Source: Sphaerospermopsis torques-reginae ITEP-024
GTDB lineage: Bacteria > Cyanobacteriota > Cyanobacteriia > Cyanobacteriales > Nostocaceae
Length of the DNA: 64,000 nucleotides
Assembly (NCBI RefSeq): GCF_019598945.1
Contig: NZ_CP080598.1
Span: 3,038,001 to 3,102,000 of the forward strand
Direction of reading: 5' to 3'
Part shown: in pieces, positions 1 through 8,901 of the stretch
Layout: each line of letters opens with the position of its first letter
Numbering within the stretch: the first letter of the stretch is position 1
Program-made: the position numbers and the translations under genes
The notes under the pieces: generated by a model
Seen by the model: only the letters and a program-made list of their open reading frames with translations
What the model was told of the DNA's origin: nothing
Database searches by the model: none

Positions 1-1
1 G

Positions 2-88
2 AAAAAGCCAGACCCGCAAAAAATTCAAAATGTCATGCAAGAGGCTTTTGAAGGGGCAAAAGAACGTTTTAAGGGCATGAAAAGTTAG
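2..88 (+). CDS. C-terminal end of an unidentified protein (partial)
   Basis: An open frame enters from the left edge and ends at a TAG at 86-88, giving a lysine-rich, amphipathic tail of 28 residues that ends in KERFKGMKS. It lies 79 bases before the DUF2805 gene on the same strand. The piece is too short to name. It could equally be a chance open frame, so the call rests only on its uninterrupted, charged, helix-like composition. Confidence 0.4.
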   Translation, partial: KKPDPQKIQNVMQEAFEGAKERFKGMKS

Positions 89-167
89 GAATTTGATAGT
101 TTTATGTTTGTTAAACTTGTATAATTAAAAAAGCTGAAACATTTATTTTGACAACTCCTGTAAAAAT

Positions 168-422
168 ATGAAGTTACCTGAACTAGATCCTACAACCATA
201 GATCGCATTGTAGAAATGGCCTGGGAAGATAGAACACCTTTTGAAGCTATTGAACTTCAATTTGGCTTATCAGAAAAAGACGTAATTAGCCTGATGAGAC
301 GAGAAATGAAAGAATCTAGTTTTAAAATGTGGAGAGAAAGGGTAACTAAGCGCAAAACAAAACATTTGCATAAGCGAGATTTTGTTGCGGGTAGATTTAA
401 GTCAGATAATCAGAAAACATAA
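168..422 (+). CDS. DUF2805 / TIGR03643 family small protein
   Basis: This 84-residue basic protein opens with a helix around DRIVEMAWEDRTPFEAI, followed by a short turn and an FGLSEKDVISLMRREM helix. That layout resembles a helix-turn-helix and matches the conserved DUF2805 family of small proteins, often seen near photolyase or cryptochrome genes. The tail (RVTKRKTKHLHKR) is strongly basic, consistent with nucleic-acid binding. The start is an ATG after an A-rich leader. Function is not established; DNA binding is an inference from the helix pattern and charge. Confidence 0.75.
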   Translation: MKLPELDPTTIDRIVEMAWEDRTPFEAIELQFGLSEKDVISLMRREMKESSFKMWRERVTKRKTKHLHKRDFVAGRFKSDNQKT

Positions 423-497
423 GAGTTGAACTCTGTTAAAAAACTATCTATAAAGTCATTCTTCTGAAAGGCGATCGCTAAAACCCCATCATCAAAT

Positions 498-2348
498 ATG
501 ACACCGGATGAACTCACACAACTCATAGCTGATGGTGAAACTTTAACTGTAGAGTTTAAGAGTGATTCTGCTTGTCTGAGTGATCAAGATTTATTAGAAG
601 CACTAGTTTGTCTGGCTAATACCAGTGGTGGTACATTATTAATTGGTGTAGAAAATAATGGTCAGATCACAGGTTTACATAAAAAACATTTAAACTTTCC
701 TCCTAGTTATTTATCTGCAATGGTGGCCAATAGAACTGTACCACCATTAAGTGTAGAAACAGAAATAATTAATTTCTCAGAAATACCTATAGCAATAGTC
801 AAAGTACCTCCCGCTACACAATTAGTATCAACTAGTGATGGAAGAACCTTAAAGCGAATTTTAAATACTCAAGGACAACCTGAATGTAGACCGCTATATC
901 CCAGTGAAATCAATAGTTGGTATGCAGATAGAGGTCAGCGTGATGTATCAGCAAGATTAATGACTGGTACTACTTGGAATGATCTAGACCCATTAGAGTT
1001 TGTTCGTTTAAGAAGATTATTAACTGAATATCGAGGTGATACATCCCTGCAAGATTTAACTGATTTAGAGTTAGCAAAAGCCTTAAATTTAGTACGTGGA
1101 GATGATGCAATTCCTACTCTGGCAGGTTTATTAATTGTTGGCAAAGAAACAGTTATTAATGAACATATTCCCACCCATGAAGTAGCCTTTCAAGTTTTAC
1201 GAGGTCAAGATGTGGCGGTTAATGAATTTTATCGTTGGCCATTATTGCGTATTTTTGAAAGACTCATGGAAGCATTTAGTTTGCGAAATGAAGAACATGA
1301 ATTAACTATTGATTTATTTCGAGTTGGAGTTCCAGCTTATGACCCCCGCGCATTTCGTGAAGCTGTAAATAATGCACTTACCCATCGAGATTATAATCGC
1401 ATGGGAGCAGTTCACATTCAAATCCATGATGATTCTTTGATAATTAGAAATCCTGGGGGTTTTGTTGAAGGAATTAGATTAGATTCTTTATTAATTAGTG
1501 GACCATTACCAAGAAATCCATTACTTGCTGATATATTTAAAAGAATTGGTTTAGTAGAACGTACTGGTCGGGGTATAGGACTTATCTATTCTGGTCAATT
1601 AAGAACGGGACATCAACTACCAGATTATTCAGCAACTACTAATATAAATGTTGCCGTGCGTTTACCAGGAGGGGATGCTGATTTAGAGTTTGTGAAAATA
1701 ATATTAGCTGAGGAGAAACGACAACAACAACCGTTGAATTTAGATGAATTAATACTACTCAATTATTTATGGCAAGAAAAAGAAATCAATATTACTGAAG
1801 CAGGAAGGTTAATACAAAAAAGAGAGGATCATGCTCGTCATCTACTTGAGCAATTAATGGAAAATGGTTTAGTAGAACGTATCAAAACAGCACGACAGAG
1901 AGAGTATCATTTGAGTGCATCTGTTTATCGTCAAATGGGTCGTTCATCTGCATATATTCGTCGTAGTGGTTTTGATAACCTACAAAAAGAACAAATGATT
2001 TTAAAGTATACAAAGACTAATGGTAGAATCACACGAGGACAAACAGCAGAATTATGCCGCATCAATAATAGACAAGCAAGGCACTTACTTGAGAAACTTG
2101 CTAATCGGGGAATTTTAAAACACATGGGAATAGGAGGACGTAGCGGATATTATATTTTAAATGAAGATGAAAATATATCTACCAATTTACTAGAAAATAC
2201 TCCAGAAATTGAAAAAAATAAGCAGAAAAATAATAAAATTATATCTTCTGATATGCAAGAGAAATCTAAACAGATAAAGCAGACAAAATCTGAACATTCA
2301 AAACAGCTTGAACTTGATTTATTCCAAGATTTTGATAGTGAACCATAA
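498..2348 (+). CDS. AlbA_2/Schlafen-type, RecG-like DNA-binding transcriptional regulator
   Basis: The 616-residue protein starts with an AlbA_2 (divergent AAA-4, Schlafen-like) domain at about residues 8-130, shown by the TVEFKSD motif and GGTLLIGVENNGQITG. A GHKL-type ATPase-like segment follows, with an N-box EAVNNALTHRDY at 288-299 and NPGGF at 318-322. The region from about 400 to 560 looks like two winged helices, and the tail is lysine- and glutamine-rich. This is the usual layout of proteins annotated as RecG-like putative transcriptional regulators, which are common in defence islands. It is a single gene with an ATG start shortly after a HIP1 octamer. DNA binding is likely; the target is unknown. 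Confidence 0.8.
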   Translation: MTPDELTQLIADGETLTVEFKSDSACLSDQDLLEALVCLANTSGGTLLIGVENNGQITGLHKKHLNFPPSYLSAMVANRTVPPLSVETEIINFSEIPIAIVKVPPATQLVSTSDGRTLKRILNTQGQPECRPLYPSEINSWYADRGQRDVSARLMTGTTWNDLDPLEFVRLRRLLTEYRGDTSLQDLTDLELAKALNLVRGDDAIPTLAGLLIVGKETVINEHIPTHEVAFQVLRGQDVAVNEFYRWPLLRIFERLMEAFSLRNEEHELTIDLFRVGVPAYDPRAFREAVNNALTHRDYNRMGAVHIQIHDDSLIIRNPGGFVEGIRLDSLLISGPLPRNPLLADIFKRIGLVERTGRGIGLIYSGQLRTGHQLPDYSATTNINVAVRLPGGDADLEFVKIILAEEKRQQQPLNLDELILLNYLWQEKEINITEAGRLIQKREDHARHLLEQLMENGLVERIKTARQREYHLSASVYRQMGRSSAYIRRSGFDNLQKEQMILKYTKTNGRITRGQTAELCRINNRQARHLLEKLANRGILKHMGIGGRSGYYILNEDENISTNLLENTPEIEKNKQKNNKIISSDMQEKSKQIKQTKSEHSKQLELDLFQDFDSEP

Positions 2349-2374
2349 ATATTAATTGTCTTTCATCCTTATTC

Positions 2375-3625
2375 CTACACCCTCTCCCTCGCAGGTGGCA
2401 CAATTTTAAATTTATTCAACCCCTCATCAATATCTCTTAAAACCTGAAAATCATCCTCCGGTAAAGGATAACTATTACTATTCACTAAACCCCCACTGGG
2501 ATATTTTTCCAAAAAAGAAAATGCTTGTCTAAATTGTTGTGGTTCTGCTTTAATAGGTGCATCAAAATGACAGGGAATGATCCATTGAAAATCCCATTGT
2601 GCCACTTTATCAGCCCAATTTATTGTTTCCTGGGGTGCGCGATTTAAGATTAAACTCTGTAAAACGGGTGCAACAAATATCCGCCCATCTCCCCTTAACG
2701 CCTCATAAGACCTTTCCCAGTCTTTTCGCCATTGGAAGGGAAAAAAGCCAAAATATGTTTTTAGGCTGCGTTCTGGGGCTTTCCAGGCATCTCTAATTAC
2801 ATCTTTCCATTTGGGTACGTCTACCACACTGGGACGGAAGTAAAAAGCAAATAAAGTTATGCGTTGCCATCCTTTGCGGCGGTTTTCTACTGTATCCGCT
2901 ACGATATTGTATGCTTTATCTTTTGCGTGGTACAGCAAAGGGTAAGGATCAAGTTGAACTATTGCTGGTGGTTCTGCTGGTACTGAAACTATGGTATCTG
3001 TGAGTAAGAGGGTGTGCGATCGCCTGTGGAAAAATGCCACCTCTGCAAACTTCCCAGGACCTAAATCAATGGGTCCCAGTATGGCATAATCAAACTCATC
3101 TGCAAAAGGCGTTTTTTGACTATCTGCGGGTAATATCTGCGTGCGGTTTGATGGTAAACCCAACCAACTTAAAGGTAAATTTACGGGAAAACTCCATTGT
3201 TCTGGTGCTACAAATATCTGTGCAGTGGGAAAATATCGAGCAAAAGGTCCAACAAATACTTTATGTTCTATTCCTGATATCGTGGGCAAAATTATATACT
3301 TCACTTCCCCATGTTCTGCTACCAACTCATTTACTAACCGGATACATTCTTTTGTGGGTGCGACAGGTGCATAAACCAGCAAACCGCCATTTTCCAACTT
3401 TACTACCGTCATGCGGATGGGTACAACTACATAGAAAACCCCTTGCATCTGATCAAAGGTCCAGATAGTATCCTTAACTACTTCTTTGCGAATAGTGCGA
3501 CGTTTTCCGTAGGGATAAAGAGGAACAACAGGCCAGAACTTCCATGTATAATCCTGAGAGTTGACGTTTTCTACATTGATTGTACCTTCACCTTGAATCA
3601 CTGTGCGATCGCTCCCAATAACCAA
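2375..3625 (-). CDS. DUF4336 domain-containing protein (metallo-hydrolase-like)
   Basis: This long protein of up to 416 residues matches the cyanobacterial DUF4336 family. The WPVVPLYPYGKRRTIRKE opening, the GLLVYAPVAPT strand and the IIPCHFDAPI end are recognisable. The fold resembles a metallo-beta-lactamase scaffold, but a clear HxHxDH zinc motif is not visible, so activity is uncertain. The longest frame begins at a TTG (3625) inside a HIP1-containing stretch. No ATG precedes the conserved WPFWP-like block, so a TTG, GTG or ATT start near 3550-3625 is plausible. It converges with the AlbA_2 gene, with 26 bases between them. Confidence 0.78.
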   Translation of the reverse strand: MVIGSDRTVIQGEGTINVENVNSQDYTWKFWPVVPLYPYGKRRTIRKEVVKDTIWTFDQMQGVFYVVVPIRMTVVKLENGGLLVYAPVAPTKECIRLVNELVAEHGEVKYIILPTISGIEHKVFVGPFARYFPTAQIFVAPEQWSFPVNLPLSWLGLPSNRTQILPADSQKTPFADEFDYAILGPIDLGPGKFAEVAFFHRRSHTLLLTDTIVSVPAEPPAIVQLDPYPLLYHAKDKAYNIVADTVENRRKGWQRITLFAFYFRPSVVDVPKWKDVIRDAWKAPERSLKTYFGFFPFQWRKDWERSYEALRGDGRIFVAPVLQSLILNRAPQETINWADKVAQWDFQWIIPCHFDAPIKAEPQQFRQAFSFLEKYPSGGLVNSNSYPLPEDDFQVLRDIDEGLNKFKIVPPARERV

Positions 3626-3800
3626 TATTTTGATCTTTCCCGAATTAGGAGTTTAGCAAATTATGGAGCTAATAGACCTAAGAATTTACCTAATAATTCA
3701 ATTTTGTTATAAATCAAGGTACGATGGGAATAAATGAGTATTTCTGTTCAGAGACTATTGGGGATGTAATAACCGTTTTAAATCATACTAAATTTAAATT

Positions 3801-4676
3801 TCATATCCCAGCTTGATTTAATACTTCTATAAAATCATCAATTAAATCTAAATATTCTGCCCATTCTGCTAAATAACCATAATCTAAATTATCTGCTTGT
3901 AACTTAATTATACCTAAAACATCACGCCATTGTTTTTCTGATTTACTTCCCTTTCCCCAGCGCAACTTTTGTAAAATAGTATCTTCTGCTGAAGCTATCC
4001 AAAAATTAGGTATTCCTTCTACTTCTACTAACACTCTCCGATTCATTTGTGATGTAGCAAAAGGAGAATTATCTGTGATATAAATATCAGCATTGGCGAT
4101 AGTTTCTGTATGAGTAATATTCAACATATTACCATAACCACGTTGCACATCTTCCACCGCACCTGCTGGACAATAATATCCAGATGCTTCTAAAGTTTCT
4201 ACTAATAAATCTATTTGATTTTGATTAATTTCTATAACCAAATCTAAATCACGAGTAGAACGTGGTTCTCCATGAATAGAACTCGCAACACCACCACTGA
4301 CATAGTAAGAAATATTAATTGATGCAAATATTTGATGTAGTTCACCTGCTAAAGAAATGGAATCTTGAATCCACATATTTTCATTAATACCTTTTGGTTG
4401 AAAATCAGGAGTAAATTTTTCTCCTAAGACAGCGCGAGTAAATTGATTTCTTATTTCCTGGATAGTGAAATTTCGATGTCGTAATTTAATTCCTGCAAGA
4501 CATAGTTTTTTTAAGCCTTTTTCATGGGAAATAAACATTTCTAGGCGTTGTTTTAATGTTAGTTTTCGTAATCTTTGAAATAAATAAAAATCAGCTTCTA
4601 TGTTTGTATCTTGACCTTGAGGTTGATAATTAGATTGGGTAATTTTGGGAAAAAGCAATCTTGATTTTTCTAGCAT
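3801..4676 (-). CDS. nucleotidyltransferase-fold protein (AbiEii/type IV toxin-like)
   Basis: The 291-residue protein has a helical N-terminal part of about 110 residues. A nucleotidyltransferase core follows: YYVSGGVASSIHGEPR (G-G helix), then TRDLDLVIE, where the two aspartates fit the metal-binding DxD. DADIYITDNSPF-like and EDTILQKLRWGK segments follow, as in AbiEii/DUF6036-like families. It lies 31 bases downstream of an unknown 142-residue gene on the same strand, so the two are probably co-transcribed. An antitoxin or toxin role is possible by analogy with AbiE systems, but no AbiEi-type partner is visible. The ATG start is clear. Confidence 0.65.
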   Translation of the reverse strand: MLEKSRLLFPKITQSNYQPQGQDTNIEADFYLFQRLRKLTLKQRLEMFISHEKGLKKLCLAGIKLRHRNFTIQEIRNQFTRAVLGEKFTPDFQPKGINENMWIQDSISLAGELHQIFASINISYYVSGGVASSIHGEPRSTRDLDLVIEINQNQIDLLVETLEASGYYCPAGAVEDVQRGYGNMLNITHTETIANADIYITDNSPFATSQMNRRVLVEVEGIPNFWIASAEDTILQKLRWGKGSKSEKQWRDVLGIIKLQADNLDYGYLAEWAEYLDLIDDFIEVLNQAGI

Positions 4677-4707
4677 AGTTTAGAGGTTGGGGATATATTA
4701 CATTAAA

Positions 4708-5136
4708 TTAACTCATACTAAATGAGAATTTCAGTTTAGATATTCCACTAGAATTTAAACGTTGTGTAAGAATATTTACTACTTCAGTATAAGACATATT
4801 ATCTTTTGTCCCAAATGGAATATCTGTTTTCCATTTTCCATTTAAAGTCACACTAATTTTAGATGGTTTTAAAGTAGTTCTAGCAGAAACAAAATATTTA
4901 TCTATGTAACCTTCATTTGGTTGAAGTTCTACTTTGATAAAGTCTGACAAATATTCTTCCAGTAATAACCAAAAAGCTTTATCTGCTTGAACTTTCAAAT
5001 AAACTGCTTCGTAAGGAAAGTTATCCAAATCATTTTTTTGATTAATTAGACCTTTATTACCGTATATAATCTGAGAATAATGACCTGGTTTTCTTAAATC
5101 TCCATATAAAAAAGGTTTAATGTAAACTGTCATCAT
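4708..5136 (-). CDS. hypothetical protein, partner of nucleotidyltransferase-like gene
   Basis: I do not recognise this 142-residue protein. It begins with two adjacent ATG codons (5136 and 5133) and is rich in beta-strand-forming residues (MTVYIKPFLYGDLR, ISVTLNGKWKTDIPFG). It has no signal peptide or membrane segment. It sits immediately upstream of the nucleotidyltransferase-fold gene in a likely two-gene operon, so it may be its partner or regulator. Base composition is as AT-rich as its neighbours. Confidence 0.55.
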   Translation of the reverse strand: MMTVYIKPFLYGDLRKPGHYSQIIYGNKGLINQKNDLDNFPYEAVYLKVQADKAFWLLLEEYLSDFIKVELQPNEGYIDKYFVSARTTLKPSKISVTLNGKWKTDIPFGTKDNMSYTEVVNILTQRLNSSGISKLKFSFSMS

Positions 5137-5686
5137 TCTATCTGAATTATTATCAATATAGTTATTGTCAGTTGGTATTTTTGCTAAATATTTATTAACT
5201 TGATACTTATTTATATCAATCCCAATTTTGAAAAAATAATCGCAGCAACACTAAAAAATCTCTTAAACTCTCTTACCTTTGTGTCCTTTGCGTCCTTTGC
5301 GGTTCAATCATATCAAGCCTTGGATCATTTTTACCGTTAGATCAAAATAAATTTACACATTTGGGATGCTCCCGATTTTTATAGGATAGCTTGGAGGGTG
5401 ACGATATCAGACAATTTTTATAAAACTTCATTGATATGTATATGTAAATATATTTTAACAATTAGCATCATATTTTTGTTGAATTTATTTTGTATATATG
5501 GTAATAATATATAAAAATGATATACATAATATATTCAGAATCATGCCAGTAATGAAAATACCTTATCCTACCTACCAGAGACTTTAAGTCTTAGCTATTT
5601 CCTTTAAAGATACTCCTGTTTCATTCATAGAATGAATATAGATAGATATAGATTGCAATGACTTAGGATTTATAAGGATAAAAATT
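5137..5686. other. gene-free stretch with dispersed repeats
   Basis: No convincing gene lies here. At 5240-5310 there is a tract of TTTGCGTCC-like words (the common AAGGACGCAAAGG repeat in reverse). At 5353-5373 the word TTACACATTTGGGATGCTCCC-like repeat occurs, whose reverse complement recurs at 51602-51622. The rest (5400-5680) is very AT-rich and probably holds the promoter of the toxin-antitoxin pair. Confidence 0.5.
5353..5373 (-). repeat. copy of dispersed GGGAGCATCCCAAATGTG repeat
   Basis: These 21 bases are an exact reverse complement of 51602-51622. In both places a TTGTCTGATATC word lies nearby in the same relative orientation, so the shared element is longer than the 21-base core. 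It looks like the end of a dispersed or mobile repeat; the family is not known to me. Confidence 0.6.
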
Positions 5687-5938
5687 ATGACTACCAAGGA
5701 ATTACTACTACGAGAAATTGATTCAATGTCAGAAATACAACTTATCGAAACACTGAATATCATCCGATCAATTAAGCAAAAAGAGTCTAAATTTTTCCAT
5801 GAAAATAAGAATACAGAAGAAACAGAAAACTGGGAAAAATTTTCTTTAAATAACTTAAATAAATGTTATGCAGAAAATGAACCAGAATATACATTAGAAT
5901 CAATCAAAGAATATAACCCAGATTATGAAAGAAGGTAA
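5687..5938 (+). CDS. probable antitoxin of PemK/MazF-type pair
   Basis: This acidic 83-residue protein overlaps the start of the MazF-like toxin gene by 14 bases, the usual antitoxin-first arrangement of a type II pair. The N-terminal half is helical (ELLLREIDSMSEIQLIETLNIIRSIK). The C-terminal half is acidic and unstructured-looking (ENEPEYTLESIKEYNPDYE), as expected of an antitoxin tail that binds the toxin. No clear DNA-binding fold can be assigned. The call rests mainly on gene order and composition. Confidence 0.7.
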   Translation: MTTKELLLREIDSMSEIQLIETLNIIRSIKQKESKFFHENKNTEETENWEKFSLNNLNKCYAENEPEYTLESIKEYNPDYERR

Positions 5939-6338
5939 TATTATATTAACTCCTATTCCTCAAGCAAATGGAGAAATAAAAAACCGTCCGGCTTTAATTT
6001 TGCGAGAAATGCCAAAGTATCAAGATTTTTTGGTATGTGGAATTAGTACCCAATTAAAACAATATATTGCTGAGTTCGATGAAATAGTTTCACCTGGTGA
6101 TGGTGATGATGATTTTCAATCTAGTGGTTTAGTTAGTCCGTCTGTAATTAGATTGAGTTTCTTAACAGTTATTACTCGTAACAATATAATTGGCTCAATT
6201 GGCACAATTTCCACAGAAAGACACAAACGATTATTACATAATCTGAGTCAATATTTAATTAAATCCAGAGATGAATCTAGAAAAAATTATATCACATTGT
6301 CTGAAAAATATTCTGCACCATTTTCTTCTCAGATTTAG
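5925..6338 (+). CDS. type II toxin, PemK/MazF family
   Basis: The 137-residue protein has the PemK/MazF plan. An opening GNIILTPIPQANGEIKNRPALIL gives the beta-barrel core with the conserved K-x-RPALIL segment. SGLVSPSVIRLSFLTVI then resembles the conserved L-x-x-S-V-I-x-x region, and a final ERHKRLLHNL helix follows. Family members are sequence-specific ribonucleases that cut mRNA. Translation is coupled to the upstream antitoxin through the 14-base overlap. The last 15 residues run 47 bases into the convergent aldo/keto reductase gene, an unusual tail-to-tail overlap. Confidence 0.8.
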   Translation: MKEGNIILTPIPQANGEIKNRPALILREMPKYQDFLVCGISTQLKQYIAEFDEIVSPGDGDDDFQSSGLVSPSVIRLSFLTVITRNNIIGSIGTISTERHKRLLHNLSQYLIKSRDESRKNYITLSEKYSAPFSSQI

Positions 6339-7272
6339 CCGCAGCACTATCTAATTCTGCAACTTCAGCATCACTCAATAACCAACCCAAAGCACCTATA
6401 TTTTGTTCTGCTTGTTCTAAATTCTTCGCCCCAGGAATAGGAATTGCACCTTTACAAATACACCAGTTAATTGCAACTTGGGACATGGTTCTATTTCTCT
6501 GATTTGCTATTTCTCGCAAAGTTCCTAAAACTCCCTGAATACCTGGTAAGATTTGTTTAAATAAAAACCCTCTCACACCTTTAGGAAATTTACCATTTTC
6601 GGAAAACTTACCTGTTAATAAACCTAAAGCTAAAGGACTATAAGCAATGAGTTTAATTCCCAAATCATCACATACATCTTTTAAACCTAATTCTGTCACT
6701 GGATAGGTAGATAAAAGTGAATATTGAACCTGTAAAGTTTTAATAGGAATACCCCTTTCCTGGAATCTTTTATGTACCCATAATAATCTTTTTGTACCGT
6801 AATTAGATAATCCTACACCTTTAACTAAACCTTGTTCATATAAATCAGCTAACCCATCTAATAAACCTACTTCTTGCCAAGGTGCATAATTTGCAGTTGA
6901 CCAGTGCATCTGCACTAAATCAACGTTTTTTCCTAATCTTTTTGTAGAAGCATGACAAGCAGAAATAATTGATTTTCTCGTCCATCTCCAAGGATAAGCT
7001 GCTAATTTTGTCGCAATACAAATATTTTCTTGATTTAATCCTTGATATTCTCTGGTAAACTTACCTAAAAGTGACTCACTACGTCCATTTAATCTTCCTG
7101 TACCATAGGAGTCTCCTGTATCAAACAGGGTGACACCATTACTCACACAGAGATTAAATACCTGTTGTAATTGGTCATCCATGCTTTCATTGTATCCCCA
7201 CAGGAGTTGATTACCCCAAGCCCATGTTCCACATCCCATGCTCGGTAAGGATAATGTTTGGTTAGTTTGCAT
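6292..7272 (-). CDS. aldo/keto reductase
   Basis: This 326-residue NADPH-dependent oxidoreductase of the TIM-barrel AKR family shows the catalytic tetrad: Asp and Tyr in LFDTGDSYGTG, Lys in IATKLAAYPW and His in VQMHWS. The cofactor end is IPIPGAKNLEQAEQN. It resembles the second reductase at 47991-48935 (shared G-T-W-A-W-G-xx-L-xW opening and similar end), so the two are paralogues. The substrate is not predictable. The ATG start is followed by the strongly conserved SLPSMGCGTWAWGNQLLW opening. Confidence 0.9.
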   Translation of the reverse strand: MQTNQTLSLPSMGCGTWAWGNQLLWGYNESMDDQLQQVFNLCVSNGVTLFDTGDSYGTGRLNGRSESLLGKFTREYQGLNQENICIATKLAAYPWRWTRKSIISACHASTKRLGKNVDLVQMHWSTANYAPWQEVGLLDGLADLYEQGLVKGVGLSNYGTKRLLWVHKRFQERGIPIKTLQVQYSLLSTYPVTELGLKDVCDDLGIKLIAYSPLALGLLTGKFSENGKFPKGVRGFLFKQILPGIQGVLGTLREIANQRNRTMSQVAINWCICKGAIPIPGAKNLEQAEQNIGALGWLLSDAEVAELDSAAAKSEKKMVQNIFQTM

Positions 7273-7506
7273 ATTGCTTTCCTATAAAAATTATGATGTT
7301 AGCATTTTATTATACCTAAATTGGATTTAGGCAGCTTAAACAATAAAATACTAAATTCGTTTCTTGTCACTTGCCAAATTATTTGACCACTTGACAAATT
7401 AATGTCTACAAAAATATTAACCTCTAAACCCTTACTGTGTAAGTGTTTTGTTATTGTAACCTATCTTTAGCCAGTAAAACAATAATTGACAAAATAACTG
7501 TCCTGT
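7273..7506. other. AT-rich gap without gene
   Basis: The stretch upstream of the aldo/keto reductase holds two copies of a TTGACAAATTAAT-like word (7385 and 7540 region) and short AT-rich tracts. It probably contains the reductase promoter. No coding signal or strong hairpin is seen. Confidence 0.4.
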
Positions 7507-7806
7507 ATGAGAAATCCCTATTTTCCAAATTTTTCACTTGACAAATTAATCTCCTCCGATACTGAACTATCCGCAAGTGATAAAGAAGTATTGGAATTAA
7601 TCCAAAAACTACTTGAACCGTGGGATACCTTCGGTAAGATTCTCTAACGCAAAACCTACAGAGAAAGACAAACAGAGGTAGCAGGTAATGAGTTAACGCC
7701 CACTGGTTTGGGTACAGCGGCGGGAATTGCTGGTGCTGTTGCAACGTGGGAGAAGTTTCGTTTTAATCCCCTCCTTCCCGGCAACAAATCGCTTACTATT
7801 TTCTAG
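7507..7806 (+). pseudogene. possible gene remnant with one in-frame stop
   Basis: From the ATG at 7507 one frame reads a protein-like sequence (LSASDKEVLELIQKLLEPWDTF), hits a TAA at 7645-7647, then continues to a TAG at 7804-7806. After the stop it reads TEVAGNELTPTGLGTAAGIAG and VATWEKF. The residue mix on both sides looks like real protein, and the reverse strand reads only low-quality hydrophobic sequence. I do not recognise the family. A single CAA-to-TAA change would join the two halves. This could still be chance. Confidence 0.4.
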
Positions 7807-7936
7807 TATCATATTAACCACAATATTGGTTTTAATTCATGACATTATTTGCAAGTTTTTGATATCAATGATATAATACAATTGTGGGTGAACGTCGGCT
7901 TCATGCCGTGTGTTTAAGTGGCTTGTCTATTTAAAC

Positions 7937-8758
7937 CTAGCCCACAAACCATTTCAGTTTATCTAGTGATAGCGGGTTAGAATCAGTATACCACTCTCCA
8001 TAGTTCTTATTTCGCCGATCATCTAAATCCATAATCATCCTGTATTTTTGAGCAAGTGGAATAAAATATTTATCTTCATGGCGTTCATATAATCTTTGTA
8101 AAGCCCATAAATAGTAATCAACAACTTGCAATCCAGCATAATCTGATGGGTAAGCTGGTTTAATAATAGTTGTACTATCGGAAGAGATTTTCCATTTAGT
8201 TTCAAAATTTCTTTTTGCTTGATTTATAGCTTGTTGTAGTGCTTCTTCCCGCGCAGTTTTACCACGTCTAGCAAAAACGATATGATTAATGTTGGCTTTA
8301 TGTAATCTCTCTTTAAATAGTCGTTTTACTAGATCATCATATATATCATCTTGATTGGTCTTTTTGCTTAAAGTTTCATAAGTTTTTTGAGTAGCTACTG
8401 CTAATTCTGCTTTGTATCTGATAGCTACATACATTTTAATTTCAAAGGTTTGCATGAGTTTAAATACTTCCTTTCTGACATCTTGATGATCGTCTTTTGC
8501 ATGAAAGGTAATTGCTGTTTTGTTGGCTGAAGGTTGCATTGAAGGAATGTCTTTATAGCGCGGATCAGCACAAAGTTGTTTTCTGAGTTCTGCGAGTTCT
8601 AATGTTACTTGTTCTGGATGAAAAATTTGGGCTACACCTACCATAAAAAATTTAGATGCGCCCGGTGTTCCTACTATAATTCTGCCTTTTCTGTCAAAAA
8701 ATGTTAAGTCTCCTGCTTCGTCAACAAAGTAATGATTAGTTTTTTCTTGTTCTGTCAT
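7937..8758 (-). CDS. DUF3800 domain-containing protein
   Basis: The 273-residue protein opens with HYFVDEAGDLTFFDRKG, the conserved D-E-(A/S)-G-x strand of the DUF3800 family, which has an RNase H-like fold. A conserved aspartate follows late, in SDYAGLQVVDYYLWALQR. The family is frequent in prophages and defence islands, and its enzymatic role is unproven. It lies 143 bases downstream of the 954-residue nuclease-SSB fusion gene on the same strand, so the two may form one transcription unit. The ATG start is clear. Confidence 0.85.
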   Translation of the reverse strand: MTEQEKTNHYFVDEAGDLTFFDRKGRIIVGTPGASKFFMVGVAQIFHPEQVTLELAELRKQLCADPRYKDIPSMQPSANKTAITFHAKDDHQDVRKEVFKLMQTFEIKMYVAIRYKAELAVATQKTYETLSKKTNQDDIYDDLVKRLFKERLHKANINHIVFARRGKTAREEALQQAINQAKRNFETKWKISSDSTTIIKPAYPSDYAGLQVVDYYLWALQRLYERHEDKYFIPLAQKYRMIMDLDDRRNKNYGEWYTDSNPLSLDKLKWFVG

Positions 8759-8901
8759 GTGGTTTAGATAAGGTTACTCAAGTGATTTTTAGATAATTTT
8801 AACAAAGGTTGTAGAAAATAAAACTTTTGGTTGAATCAAGTTTTTGAATTTTCTTGATATTAAGTTGGATAGGTAGGTTGATCAGAATAAATTATTAATA
8901 T

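Noticed and set aside
7451-7744. Minus-strand 97-codon open frame with hydrophobic residues
   Set aside because: No family resemblance; the plus strand of the same region reads as more plausible protein, so this is probably a shadow.
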